Shown: positions 34,601-44,255 of the stretch, piece by piece
Layout of the letters: each line of letters begins with the position of its first letter
Numbering within the stretch: position 1 is the stretch's first letter
NCBI GenBank assembly: GCA_021234155.1
Contig: JAJEKV010000005.1
Location: 8,364,216-8,428,215, forward strand
Origin: Isoetes taiwanensis
Lineage: Eukaryota; Streptophyta; Lycopodiopsida; Isoetales; Isoetaceae
Length of the DNA: 64,000 bases
Direction of reading: 5' to 3'
Made by a program: the position numbers and the translations under genes
The notes under the pieces: generated by a model
Seen by the model: the letters and a program-made list of their open reading frames with translations, nothing else
Databases searched by the model: none
What the model was told of the DNA's origin: nothing

Positions 34601-35401
34601 CTACTTTTCTTGGTCTCATCTTCTTCCCGTTTACTCTGGTTGCCTTGGGTCTCTTTTGCTCTCGACGCGCCATCCCCTCTGATATGCTGGAACTCCTTGC
34701 CTGCCCATTTTGCCTCGCTTGTCCCATTGCTTTATTATCTGGTTCTCTCATTATTACTTCCTTGCATCTCTGTTATCCCTTTTAGTCATGTTTTTCTAGT
34801 CTCTAGCTCATTTTTTGTTCACACTATGTTTGGCATTTTTGTTGACTTCTTTTTGCTCTTTTAGTTCCTTGTTGGTTCGTAATCTATCCTTCTTTTTATT
34901 CCATGTATTCATTTGTTCCGTGTGTGTTTTTTCATTGTCTGTTCGTTAACGATGTGGATCATTAATTCCTTTTCTCCGTCCACTTTTCCTGTTGAGTTTT
35001 GTCCCCGTCCACCTTCACTTTTTCTTTTCCTCTCTCTTTTTATTCCGACCTTTTACTTTGCTGCACTTGCCTGTTTTCTTCGTCGCCTTGTTTCCTATGC
35101 CACTATCCATTCTTGCTCCCACTTACCTGGCTCCTTTCTACCATATTATGTTCTTCCTTTCTATGTGTTCTTCTTCACTCGTCAGTCCTTCCATCGGCTC
35201 TTTTGATGTTCTCTCTGTTCTTGTGCCTTTGTTGTTGCCATTTTGTCCATTTTGTTTCGCTGTTCCATCAGCCTTATCTGTGCATTCTTTTCCCGTGATC
35301 CTTGTCGACTCGTTTCTCCTCTTCTTTATACTATATTTCTCTTTAGCTTCTCTTCTTTTCAGTCTCCATGCTGAGTTGTTTTTTGAGTTTGTTCCTCTTC
35401 T
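31688..35401. other. Level-2 right arm, pyrimidine-rich, non-coding
   Basis: T/C-rich throughout. Open frames such as 34,337-34,864 are low-complexity hydrophobic strings with no domain. Visible internal duplications: about 195 bp at 31,688-31,880 and 31,885-32,010, and about 115 bp at 33,549-33,660 and 33,660-33,780. No reverse transcriptase, recombinase or tRNA is visible. Confidence 0.65.
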
Positions 35402-35439
35402 ATCGGCCAATATATGCCTATCATAGGACCCATCCTAGG
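35402..35439 (+). repeat. Split repeat B1
   Basis: ATCGGCCAATATATGCC...CATCCTAGG, identical to 36,572-36,609 and directly abutting A2 at the AATG junction. Confidence 0.95.
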
Positions 35440-35596
35440 AATGCCACGGTTCTATTGCGACAGCAATAGAACCGACATTCCTTGGATGGGGACGTCCCTT
35501 TGTCACTCCTCCTATTTATTCAGCCTCTCTTCATTGTTCTATCATCGGCGTTCTCTTGAGCTAGCTTTCTCCTTCTTCTCTATCCTATCAGTTTCC
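35440..35596 (+). repeat. Split repeat A2
   Basis: Copy of A1 (18,440-18,596) with one mismatch, including the 12-bp-arm hairpin at 35,447-35,474. Confidence 0.95.
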
Positions 35597-35688
35597 CTCA
35601 CCCTCCCTCCCGTGATGGTTATTTGCATTTGATCGTGTTCATTATTTCTTTTTCTTTTCTATGTCCTTGAAATGTGCATTCTTTATGT

Positions 35689-36198
35689 CCTCAGCGTGGC
35701 TTTGTAGCCTCTGAGGCGTACTTATTAGTTTACTCAGTGTGCGTGTCAATACATGTTAAGTGACAATTTCCCGCCCGCCTCTTCCTTCTTCAGCTTGTTG
35801 TCATATCAAAGGTTTTTCATATAATTTTTTGTGGGTTCGTGTTCAGTCAATGGTGTGGCTTAGTGGCCTTCTATTCTTGTGACATCTCTCTTTTTCAATG
35901 CCGCATTGTAGCCTTCAAAACAGTCACATTGTAGCCTTCAAGACAGTATTTTATTTATTCATTCATGTTTTCTCTCGGTGTGGCATTGTAGCCTCTGAGT
36001 CAATCTTTATTATTCATGTTTTCTCTCGGCGTGGCGCTGTTGCCTTCGAGATCATATTTATTGTTTTTTCTCGGCGTGGCACTGTAGCCTCCGAGGCAGC
36101 ACTAATCGGTTGTTTTTTTCCCGCGATGGTCATTCCGCGGACGGTTCCCGATTGGTCGGCTGTTGTTTCTTTCTCGGTGTGGCCCTGGAGCCTCCGAG
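35689..36198 (+). repeat. Array of covarying stem-loops between A2 and B2
   Basis: Repeats of ctcggcgtggcactgtagcc then ccgag. Stems: CCTCAG/CTGAGG (35,689-35,716), CTCGG/CTGAG (35,974-35,999), CTCGG/TCGAG (36,025-36,050), CTCGG/CCGAG (36,070-36,095 and 36,173-36,198). Partial copies at 35,895-35,945. Paired changes keep the stem. Confidence 0.75.
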
Positions 36199-36571
36199 TC
36201 TTCTTGCCTATGGCATTTAACTCATTGACGGGTTATTTTCTTTCAGCCTGGATTCTGCAGGATTTTTTAAGGTCTTATGGTTGCCAGAGTGCGTGGGGTC
36301 GTGCTTCAACTATTTTGCTTGGGTTTTCCTCAAAAACCTAAGAAGGCGTGGTTCTTCTTCCCGATGAGGAGCAGTCATCGGGTCTTCTCACCTTTGCATC
36401 GACCAAGTGGCGGATAAAACCATCTTTTATGTTGTATTCTTCAGTATCATCATGCTCTCGATGATTGTCTAGTTTCGGAGCATTTAAAGTTCATATTCCA
36501 AATTTATCTACCCCTAGTGAGGGATCCATTTGTACTCAATGTTTTACAAAGCTCAATGAGAACACCACTTC

Positions 36572-36609
36572 ATCGGCCAATATATGCCTATCATAGGACC
36601 CATCCTAGG
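36572..36609 (+). repeat. Split repeat B2
   Basis: Right end of level 2. AATG and then the interrupted target (ttatttacttcattatgatatc) follow. Confidence 0.95.
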
Positions 36610-36649
36610 AATGTTATTTACTTCATTATGATATCTTACTAAAGTTATA

Positions 36650-37035
36650 AACATGGGTATACATTAAACCTTATACATACAGTATACTTGCTTTATACTT
36701 TATACATACAGTATACTTGCTACATATCTTATACATACAGTATACTTGCACATACAGTATCTTATACATACAGTATACATACAGTATACTTATACATCCA
36801 GTATACATACAGTATCTTATACATATAGTATGCATATAGTATCTTATACATACAGTATCTTATACATATAGTATACATATAGTATCTTATACATACAGTA
36901 TACATACAGTACACATATAGTATACATACAGTAGACATACAGTATACATACATTATACATACAGTACACTTGCACATACAGTATCTTATACATATAGTAT
37001 ACATACAGTATATCTTATACCTTATACATACATTC
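36650..37035 (+). repeat. TATACATACAG microsatellite
   Basis: Dense tatacatacagta repeats at the 3' side of gene R, completing the repeat-rich centre of level 1. Confidence 0.9.
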
Positions 37036-37261
37036 ATAGCTTAAGTAGCACATTACATTTCAAAATAAGTGCATATACAAAAATTTTCTCAGCACATAAG
37101 TCTGTTCCAACTCACAGCACATAAGTGAGTCATATATCAGCACATGAGGGGGTCATACAAGTAAGTTCTATACAAAATTTATCTGGATGTCCTCATGGCA
37201 TCCAAATATCAGTACATAAGTTAAAAGTTTTTTAAAATATCAGATGTTCAGCAATCATAGA

Positions 37262-39305
37262 TTAAACTTTTTTCTCTGACTTCACCCTATTTTTTAAGTA
37301 GGATTCAGCCAGAGTCAGGTCATTCTCGGCTTCATCATCAGGAGACGATACAGGATCAGCAGCCTCTGCTTGTGGATTTGGGAGTGCTGTAAAAAGAAAT
37401 GGGCACATAATTAAATTTGTGTCGAGAACATACTTCAAATAAAAATGTCAAGCAGATACTTACTAGGGGTTGGCAGTGTCTTCTCGGGAGAAGCTAATGT
37501 ACTATCTGGCAAATCCAGCATCAAATTCTTAACTGTATTGCTTGGCCAAACATAGTGCTTGACACTTGTTTCTACAGTCACAAATCATAAACAGTTGCAT
37601 TAGAATTTGAATTAAAATACCACAACATAAGTACCTTATAGATTTAACATCCACAATACCTTTACATTTGCTGCTCATTGGACTGCCAAAGCCTTCTTCA
37701 TCAGTCTCCCCAATCAGTCCCTCAAGCACCAGGTCCTTGGCTACATCATTCACGACTGCAAATTACAATATAAGAATTAAATACATGCATTGAATAAGAA
37801 CATACAAATGCAAAGCAATACCTTTCATCACAGGTGACTTTGGACTGCTCTTGTCTTCATCTTCATCTGCATCTAAACAAATAAAAAAGCAGCAATTAGA
37901 ACTTAAGTGAAGCAAATAAAACATGAAGCAAATGCAACTTAAGTACAAGACTTACCCTCTGCTACCTCCTTTGTTTGCTGCTTTTTCTTGGCACTCCTTG
38001 TGACCCGTTTCTTGAATCTTCTTTCAGGGACAGGTGCTTCTTCAGCTGCACTGCTGTCTGATGAGTCAACTACCACATGCTTCCTCTTGTAAGGAAGAAC
38101 CTTTGGCTCCTCAACTTCTGTATCACCTCCTGATTCCTGTTCTTCTGATTCCTCGGGTACATCTAATTCAGTGACATGGCCGAGCTCAAGCAGCAGTGCA
38201 TGTGGCACTGATTGCATCTTGCAACCAGACAGTGCATGCCAACTAAAACAGCTCCAAAGCATGCTACATGCCACTTATGGTTGCACTTGAGCTTCACAAG
38301 CATGCTGTAATCTTCAGAAAATTGCAGACCACAAAGTTCACATGCATTAGAAGTAGCACAAAGGGGGAGGTTATAAATACCCATACTGATCCGCATCTCC
38401 TGTAATTTCTTGTTGGTCTTCAAAACATTGACTTGAGTGGCCCTCGAATGCCATGATTCAATGCTGTGCTCGTAAGACTTCACATCACGTTTCAGCTGTG
38501 AAATTTCTTCAACAAGCTGAGAATACCTGTCCTTACCCATGCCTCGAAGCGTGTCCTCCAGAAGCCCCCTTAGCAGGTCCTCTTCACACTTAAAAGCTAC
38601 CGCTTGCTTTTGATAGTCTTCATCACATTCAGCAATCCTTTGCAAGTTGCACCTAAGCTTGTACTTCTCTTCGATGGCATCTGCTAAACGGTCGCAGTAT
38701 TGTTTAGAAATAGTCATGCTTCCTTCCATCCTTAGAGCTTCCTCTTCGATCTTCATGAGTCTGCTCTCGGCCTCTGCTTTCATCTCCCGAAGTTTTCTAG
38801 TCCTGCTCATGAGGCACTGGATATTCCTGTCAAAAGCATTCAAAGGGGTTTTCTTTGACTGTTTCTTCAACGAATCTTTGTAGGAGTCCGCTGCAAATGA
38901 AGCCCAATTCACTAAGTAATCCTTCTTGTTTGATAAAGCTTTGCTTGTATGCTGCCAAGCAAATGCCCTTGCGAACAGAGTCCGAACCTCATTGTTTACC
39001 AGTTTCTTCTGGTACACCTTGTGGACAAGCTCTCCCAACTCCGACCTAAAAGCTGGCCTGACCAAACTGATCTTCATTTTGCCATTCTCTAATGGACTGC
39101 TCCAAACCTGCAGCCAATCAGACTCACTCACGTCCTCGGGCTTCAACTGTTTTGGCTTTTTCCCATCTCCACATAAGCCACGAAAAGTGGCGAACTCATA
39201 CTCTGTTCTAGCCACCGGAAGCTGTAACAGAAGACAAAACAAGTTAGAATTCAAAGCTAACCCAAAAAAAAATCGATTATTTACCTTCTTCAGCATGTAA
39301 TCCAT
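37262..39305 (-). CDS. Gene R: RING-like, coiled-coil protein of level 1, six exons
   Basis: Exons (minus strand): 39,305-39,285; 39,221-37,956; 37,872-37,822; 37,755-37,660; 37,571-37,464; 37,386-37,262. All introns are GT..AG, and all but the first are phase 1. The order is: MDYMLKK start, a globular part of about 150 aa, a long coiled coil (about residues 150-290), then a zinc-finger pattern CELCGLQF...LKCNHKWHVACF...CNQC resembling a RING finger. An acidic tail with a basic patch (RRFKKRVTRSAKKKQQ) and short Ser-Pro acidic exons follow, ending EKKV. One frame change at about 38,186, right after CNQCH, must be bridged. Everything else is open. It is convergent with gene L and probably a partner of the transposase (DNA binding or ubiquitin ligase), which is inference. 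Confidence 0.75.
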
Positions 39306-39615
39306 GGCTGTACCGAAAAAGCAAGGCGCCCGATTGATTGAAGCACTAAGCGCTTGATCGGAATGAGAAAACTAAGCGCTTGAACGGAATGAACAAACCC
39401 AAAACTGAGGTCTGCAATTAGGCTACGAAATTTCGTGATCATTGAGGATCATAGCCAAGGCAATTCGCGCGCATTCCGAGGCTCGTCGGAACCCTTCACG
39501 ATGATTCAGTGGCAGACTTCATTCCTGCCCATCGCCAGTCTTCAATGAACCGTACGGCCCGTCGAAGGCAAAAAAGCAGCGCTCGGACGAGGTGCTGACG
39601 AGCTGCTGGAATTTC

Positions 39616-39648
39616 GCTTTTTTGTACACCACCAATATAAATTTACCC
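39616..39648 (-). repeat. Level-1 right TIR
   Basis: GCTTTTTTGTACACC...AAATTTACCC, the exact inverse of 13,764-13,796. GGTGGCG follows. Confidence 0.95.
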
Positions 39649-40412
39649 GGTGGCGCTTATGATCCTTACAGTGAGTATAAGTAGCCAAATGCTAGAACAA
39701 AGGCTTCTTACGATCCTTACAGCCAACCAAATGCTGGAGCTGGTAGGTACCCGAGCTCTGGTTTTGATTCTACCTCAAGTAGAAGTTATGGGGCTCCAAC
39801 TCAGAATGTCGATCCTCACAGCAAATATAACCAGACGAATGAGTATCAGCCTAGTCCCTTATCTACCTCGCCAGATGGTTTTGCTCAGCCAACTCTCCCT
39901 CTTGCTGGAACCAAGTTATATGTCGGAAATCTTCCATGGACCTGTAACAGCGAATGCTTGTCTCAAGTCTTTGGAGGATGGTAACAGGTCGAGATGGTTG
40001 AGGTATGTTAATTCTCATTATGTTTCTGTATAATGTAGTTTCTAGTTTTGTTTTTAATAAGTTCTTATTATGTATATAAGAAAGAGCATGAATCTTTGCA
40101 TACTCTGTGGTTAATTTTCCACTTACTCAGATAGATAGAATGTTTCTTTTCATTTGTCTTTTGATTTCAGAGTAGACATTATCAATGAATATAACAGACT
40201 TTTCAAGTTCATCGGCATACAATTGGTAGTAATTGTAGTAGCTTTTGCATTTTTATAAGATACCACTTGTAATAGCATTTGCATTTATATATGCATGTAT
40301 CATTTGGTTGGTTATATATGTTTAGGAAACTGGAAGAAGTCGTGGATTTGGTTTTGTAACAATGGCAACCACGCAGGATGCAAAAGCAGCAATTGCTAAG
40401 GTTGATGGCACA
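39649..40412 (+). pseudogene. Captured chloroplast-type RRM (cpRNP-like) fragment
   Basis: The first block (39,649 to about 40,001) reads GGAYDPYSEY, a repeated SYDPYSQPNAGAG linker and then TKLYVGNLPWTCNSECLSQV, the RNP2 half of an RRM. It contains a TAG at about 39,690 and a frame lesion at about 39,982. After an intron (GTATG at 40,003, tttag at about 40,325) comes ETGRSRGFGFVTMATTQDAK, the RNP1 motif with the wording typical of plastid cp29/cp31-type RNA-binding proteins. A short stretch between the two RNP motifs is missing. The level-1 element sits inside this fragment. It is a non-functional captured or decayed copy. Confidence 0.65.
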
Positions 40413-42044
40413 GTAAGTTTTTTGACATCTAAATTTCATATTTCATTCTAATACTTATTATTTCTAGTAGAGCAGATATCCAATGCAGAAATGCTTGGAA
40501 GATATAAAAAAACCTGGAGGCATTTGCAGATGGAGCATCATGTCTTCTCCATTTGAATAAGGTGACACCTAGAGATTCTGTGGTAGAGTTGCAAAGTGAA
40601 AAGCCAGGGGACTGTGTAGAGGCCAGCAACTAGAGGATCCATAATATTCAGGTTCTTTTTATCTATTTCTTGGATTTAGTCTTCCACAATATATATAGAT
40701 CTAATTTGTTTGCTAAATAAGTATTTATTGCTTATTTTTTGGGGCTTGATCTTATTCAGCCTAGTTGAAGTGAATAAAGTGTCATCTTTAGGCGATGGTG
40801 AGCATAAATTCTTCATGGTGGAGAATACTACTGAGAATAACCCCAGATGATTTAAGACATGAAGGTAATTAGATCCTTTTATTTTCTATGGTACAATATC
40901 TTTATTCAAAAAATGTCCAAGGAAATTTTTTGATGGTGTATGTTTTGCTGTATAAGAATTTGCTATGCCACAAAGCTAGAAAAATGATCATAGACGGGTG
41001 ACAATCATTTCTAGATCGCTGCCTACAAGTTTCTCCAGATTACTTCTCTAATTTAAAAAACTCACGATGTCATTTCCCTTGTGTTCTTTAGGTGTAATTC
41101 TACTTGAATGCCATGTTATAGCACTGAGTTGCATTGCCTTGCCATTTGGATAATCTCCTAGTGGTCATGCTCCTAGTTAACACATCATCAATTATTGTTA
41201 TGGCTCTGCTTGCATTTCAAATGTCTTCACTCTACTCGAAATGTTCGCTGCTTTGTCATCTAAATGGCTACTTCTGCATGAAATGATTTCAGCCAGAGTC
41301 TTTTACATTTCTCCTACTACTGTGCTTCAATATTTTTCGGGGGTTTGGGTTATTTCCGATCTCTGCAGGTAAAAGATCTTTGGGGCTTGCAGCTAAAATC
41401 GTATTTTCATTTGGGTTTTTCGGTGCAGGCGAGGCCACTCTTGCAAGGTTGCAAATCAGATAAAGGCCAAGATTCATTGTCCGAGAATCACCCATTCGCA
41501 GTTGGTGCAAGATCCATTGGCATAGATCCGTTGGTGCAGAACAAATGCTAGGTAAAAACTCTTCTGAAATCTGGTGTTTTTCTAGCACGCGTCTTGGTTT
41601 AGGTATTTTTCCCTTTGCATAGAGTGCTTTATGTCTTGCTCCAGAATGACAAAATATATTTCAGTAAAGATTGGACAAGTTCTTGCCATCAAAGAGGCAT
41701 ATTCAAGGAATAGCATAAATAGGCGAGGGGCCAAAACTTCATGCTTTATGCAAGGAGGAAAATACAGGAAAAGGTATTTGTAATTTTATGCATCAACAAA
41801 TGGAAATATCGGATACCATGAGATAAAATTATTTGTTTTGATTATGCCACCAAGGAATGCAGAAGAAATGGAATTGAATTTATGAATTTCTAGCGGTTTG
41901 CATTCTTGATGGGTATGTTTATGTATTGTTTTCTATTGAAACTTCTACCGATTGGGACTCCAATAGTTAGTTTTCTATCATTACGTAGCTCCATTTGTTT
42001 TTTACAAATTTGCAATTCTTCACTTGATGGTGGAACTGTGACAG
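40413..42044. other. Mosaic of exon-like debris
   Basis: Contains a possible exon (about 40,520-40,632, GASCLLHLNKVTPRDSVVEL) and an exon-like block ending at a GTAAA donor (about 41,428-41,552). Neither is recognised. The rest is AT-rich. Confidence 0.3.
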
Positions 42045-42347
42045 GCTGAAATCTGCAAATCTGCAGAAAAGTTAGGTGCTCCAAAAATGGTTCTTAAGTT
42101 TCTAGATGAAGCAACAATCTACATGAATATCACATTTGCCAAAAGTGCTCTTGGTTTATTAACGCAGGTGGTATGATGTCCCTAAATAATGGTTTTCTCT
42201 TCAGCTATTTTGGAGTCTACTAAGTGATAGCTTATGCAGTTAAGTGGAAGTGACGCCAATAAAGATGCTATTGTATCATATGGTGGACTGGCTAAGCTAG
42301 TGAGAATGGGCAATTGTTATTCAGATGATCCTTATGTTGTTCAAGAG
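42045..42347 (+). pseudogene. Captured armadillo-repeat exons (ARMC6-like)
   Basis: Two clean exons, 42,045-42,167 (41 codons) and 42,240-42,347 (36 codons), with AG/GT borders and a 72-bp intron. They read KSALGLLTQ / LSGSDANKDAIVSYGGLAKL, the typical helix pattern of an armadillo repeat, with wording close to ARMC6 (from memory). No start, stop or further exons connect, so this is a gene fragment inside level 0. Confidence 0.55.
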
Positions 42348-42524
42348 GTATAACAGGGAGCATGCTTTTTATATTTTTGCTTCATAACTTGCTTTTGCAT
42401 TAGCTGAAATGGGCAAGCAAGTGGGGTTACTAGACATTGTTTTCTGTAGACCAAGCATACCTAAAATGCTTGGCCTTTAAGGTCATAAGATTTATCAAAG
42501 CAACCTGGGATGATCTCCTGTTTA

Positions 42525-42833
42525 TAATGAAGATAATCTTGGAATTATGTGTATCAAGTTCATGCTTCCAGACCCCAATGAAGGGTGATTTGGAGAGGTC
42601 CACGGCAGTTTGATCAGCTGTGGAATGATCTTGATTTCTCGTAGTGGATGGTGCCCCAGGAACATCCAATGAGCACATCTCTATTGCTTAGTATTTAAAG
42701 TCCATAAATGTTGATGGAGCAACACCTCAAGAAGTGTCCCTTATTGATGTTAGGAAGGAGATTAATTTCTGTAAGACAGTAGGGATTCCTGTTTGTAGAC
42801 AACGTGAATGGTCTCCAGAATGGCTGCAAGATT
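42525..42833 (+). pseudogene. NBP35: NBP35 processed fragment
   Basis: Intron-less, stop-containing reading in shifting frames: EDNLGIMCIKFMLPDPNE, APGTSNEHISIA, SINVDGA and [20 protein letters not shown]. These correspond in order to the mid-part of the cytosolic Fe-S scaffold ATPase NBP35. The V-VENMS segment that should follow is scrambled. The open frame continues to 42,958 with unrelated-looking sequence. No introns suggests capture of a processed copy. Confidence 0.65.
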
Positions 42834-42958
42834 TTCAGCTTAAGAAACTCAGAGAGGATAGGGAAGTGGACGATGTCATTCGGAAATTGTTTGCTAATCT
42901 AGGAAAGAATGCACCTACTTGCTTTCAACCTTTGCATATGTCAGACAAGGCAAAGTAG

Positions 42959-43986
42959 AAAAAAAATGGCCAAGGGAATGGGTGTGCCTCTTCTCTTTTT
43001 CTGCCTCTTGATCCACATTTGAGCAAGGTTGCTGAGGAAGAATGTCCATGCTTTACGGATTCTAAATGCAGATCAAGCGCTTTGGCCTTGTAGACGATAA
43101 TAAAGGAGGTCAGCAAAGTAGTTGAATGACATAGTTGCTGTGTACGTAGAGGATATAGGATTATGTTTTGGAGACTCTGCCTTTTGTGTCAACGCTATGT
43201 AAATATGCCATGTAAATAAGAATGTTATTAGGGATATAAAATTATTGACTGTATAACAATCATGGATTATTAATGAAAGTATCAAAACAGTTCTTTGTGA
43301 AGAAGGTATTGAAGCTAATGGAAGGAGTTGTTCTCTGCAGCTAGCAATTAAAATTATGCAAAGCAATCTGTACCACTACTAATAAAATAAACATCCTGTA
43401 TAGGACCACATCAAATGGTGGCACAAAGATTCTTATATTTTCTACTCTTGAATGCAAAACTGGATCTTCAATTTTGCAGCTTTGCTTTTGTGCATGAAGT
43501 TCAGAGGAGGTAAGTTGCAGTTTTTTATTCCATTCTCAAGATTATGCAGCAAATGTGTAAGATGGCACATTAGGCGTTGAGATTTGTGCAATAACATGAA
43601 CTCAATATATGCAGTAGCCATATTGTTATGACAAATTAATTATGCTAATTTAGAGATAATATCTAATATCTAGAGACTGAATGTTAGATTAGGAACTTGT
43701 AGTTCGTTTTACTCAACAATTTAAAACTGCTCTATTATTTTATGGAGTCCTTTGCGTAAACCATTCCAATTGCTTCCTCTTTCACTTATGCCTGCATTTG
43801 GTACCTTATGATCTTAATTTTGTTTCGAACCTAGTTTTTGAATGTACTTCACCAACAAAACAAGAGACAGGTAATGCCATTATTAACCCAGTTGAAGAAG
43901 GGACAGTTCTTGTTCTGGATGAAGCAGTAACTTTGAATTTTCTCTTTATGTGGTTCTAGTAGAATGATAATAACCTATTGTTTCAG
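42959..43986. other. Non-coding stretch of level 0
   Basis: AT-rich with scattered short frames. Nothing recognisable. Confidence 0.4.
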
Positions 43987-44255
43987 GTGAACCAAACAAC
44001 GGTAGGTGGTCTTGGATAGTTGAAACTGGAGGAGACTGCAGGTCCTTAAAAGGCTTCAGATGTGATACTTCAAAAGCTTCTGTGATGTATTCTCTGAGAG
44101 AAGTTGGAACGCTCGTCATAAAAAATAAGATGCAACATCTATGGGTTTGTCAAAATGCTTGGGTGTACATGCCACCTTGTGCCAAAGATGTCATGTTTAT
44201 GTGTGGCAATGATTCTTTCAAGGCCTATGCTGCCCCTTTTCTAGTGAGAGATTGA
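43987..44255 (+). pseudogene. Unidentified terminal exon
   Basis: Follows a good acceptor (attgtttcag) and stays open for about 88 codons to TGA at 44,253-44,255. It reads GRWSWIVETGGDCRSLKGF and MQHLWVCQNAWVYMPPCAKD. Cys/Trp-rich and not recognised. Probably another captured host exon. Confidence 0.4.

Larger units (their letters stand above)
18440..36609. mobile_element. Level-2 element with A1..B1A2..B2 split direct repeats
   Basis: The same 157-bp start (A) occurs at 18,440 and 35,440. The same 38-bp end (B) occurs at 35,402-35,439 and 36,572-36,609. AATG stands at the left junction (18,440), the internal B1/A2 junction (35,440) and the right junction (36,610), while the intact target nearby (18,338-18,345, acaatgtt) has one AATG. 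This geometry is that of PAT/Ngaro-type tyrosine-recombinase retrotransposons, but no coding sequence is visible. Without level 3 it is about 6.8 kb. Alternatives: two tandem copies of a family sharing short termini, or a rolling-circle element. Confidence 0.7.
13764..39648. mobile_element. Level-1 element: two-gene DNA transposon
   Basis: Flanked by perfect inverted repeats (13,764-13,796 and 39,616-39,648) and by GGTGGTG (13,757-13,763) against GGTGGCG (39,649-39,655), a 7-bp target duplication with one mismatch. Without the nested level-2 element it is about 7.7 kb. Gene L (14,078-18,166, plus) and gene R (37,262-39,305, minus) converge on a centre of tandem repeats. Each gene begins about 310 bp from its own terminal repeat. 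Neither gene matches a classical superfamily that I can name, so this may be an under-described DNA transposon group. Confidence 0.85.

Noticed and set aside
33012-35426. Many long hydrophobic plus-strand frames (for example 34,337-34,864)
   Set aside because: They follow from T/C-rich composition: they overlap in several frames, have no domain, and the minus-strand counterparts are equally low-complexity.
18440-36609. Reading level 2 as an ordinary LTR retrotransposon
   Set aside because: A LTR equal to A2..B2 (about 1.17 kb) would need a B copy about 1.17 kb after A1. None exists, and there are no TG..CA ends or primer-binding site.
18440-36609. Reading level 2 as a Helitron
   Set aside because: The end contains CTAG and the start a strong hairpin, and tandem copies would fit, but there is no TC start, no A-T target dinucleotide and no Rep/helicase. 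Kept only as an alternative.
36762-37037. Minus-strand Tyr/Cys/Ile-rich frame
   Set aside because: Translation of the TATACATACAG microsatellite.
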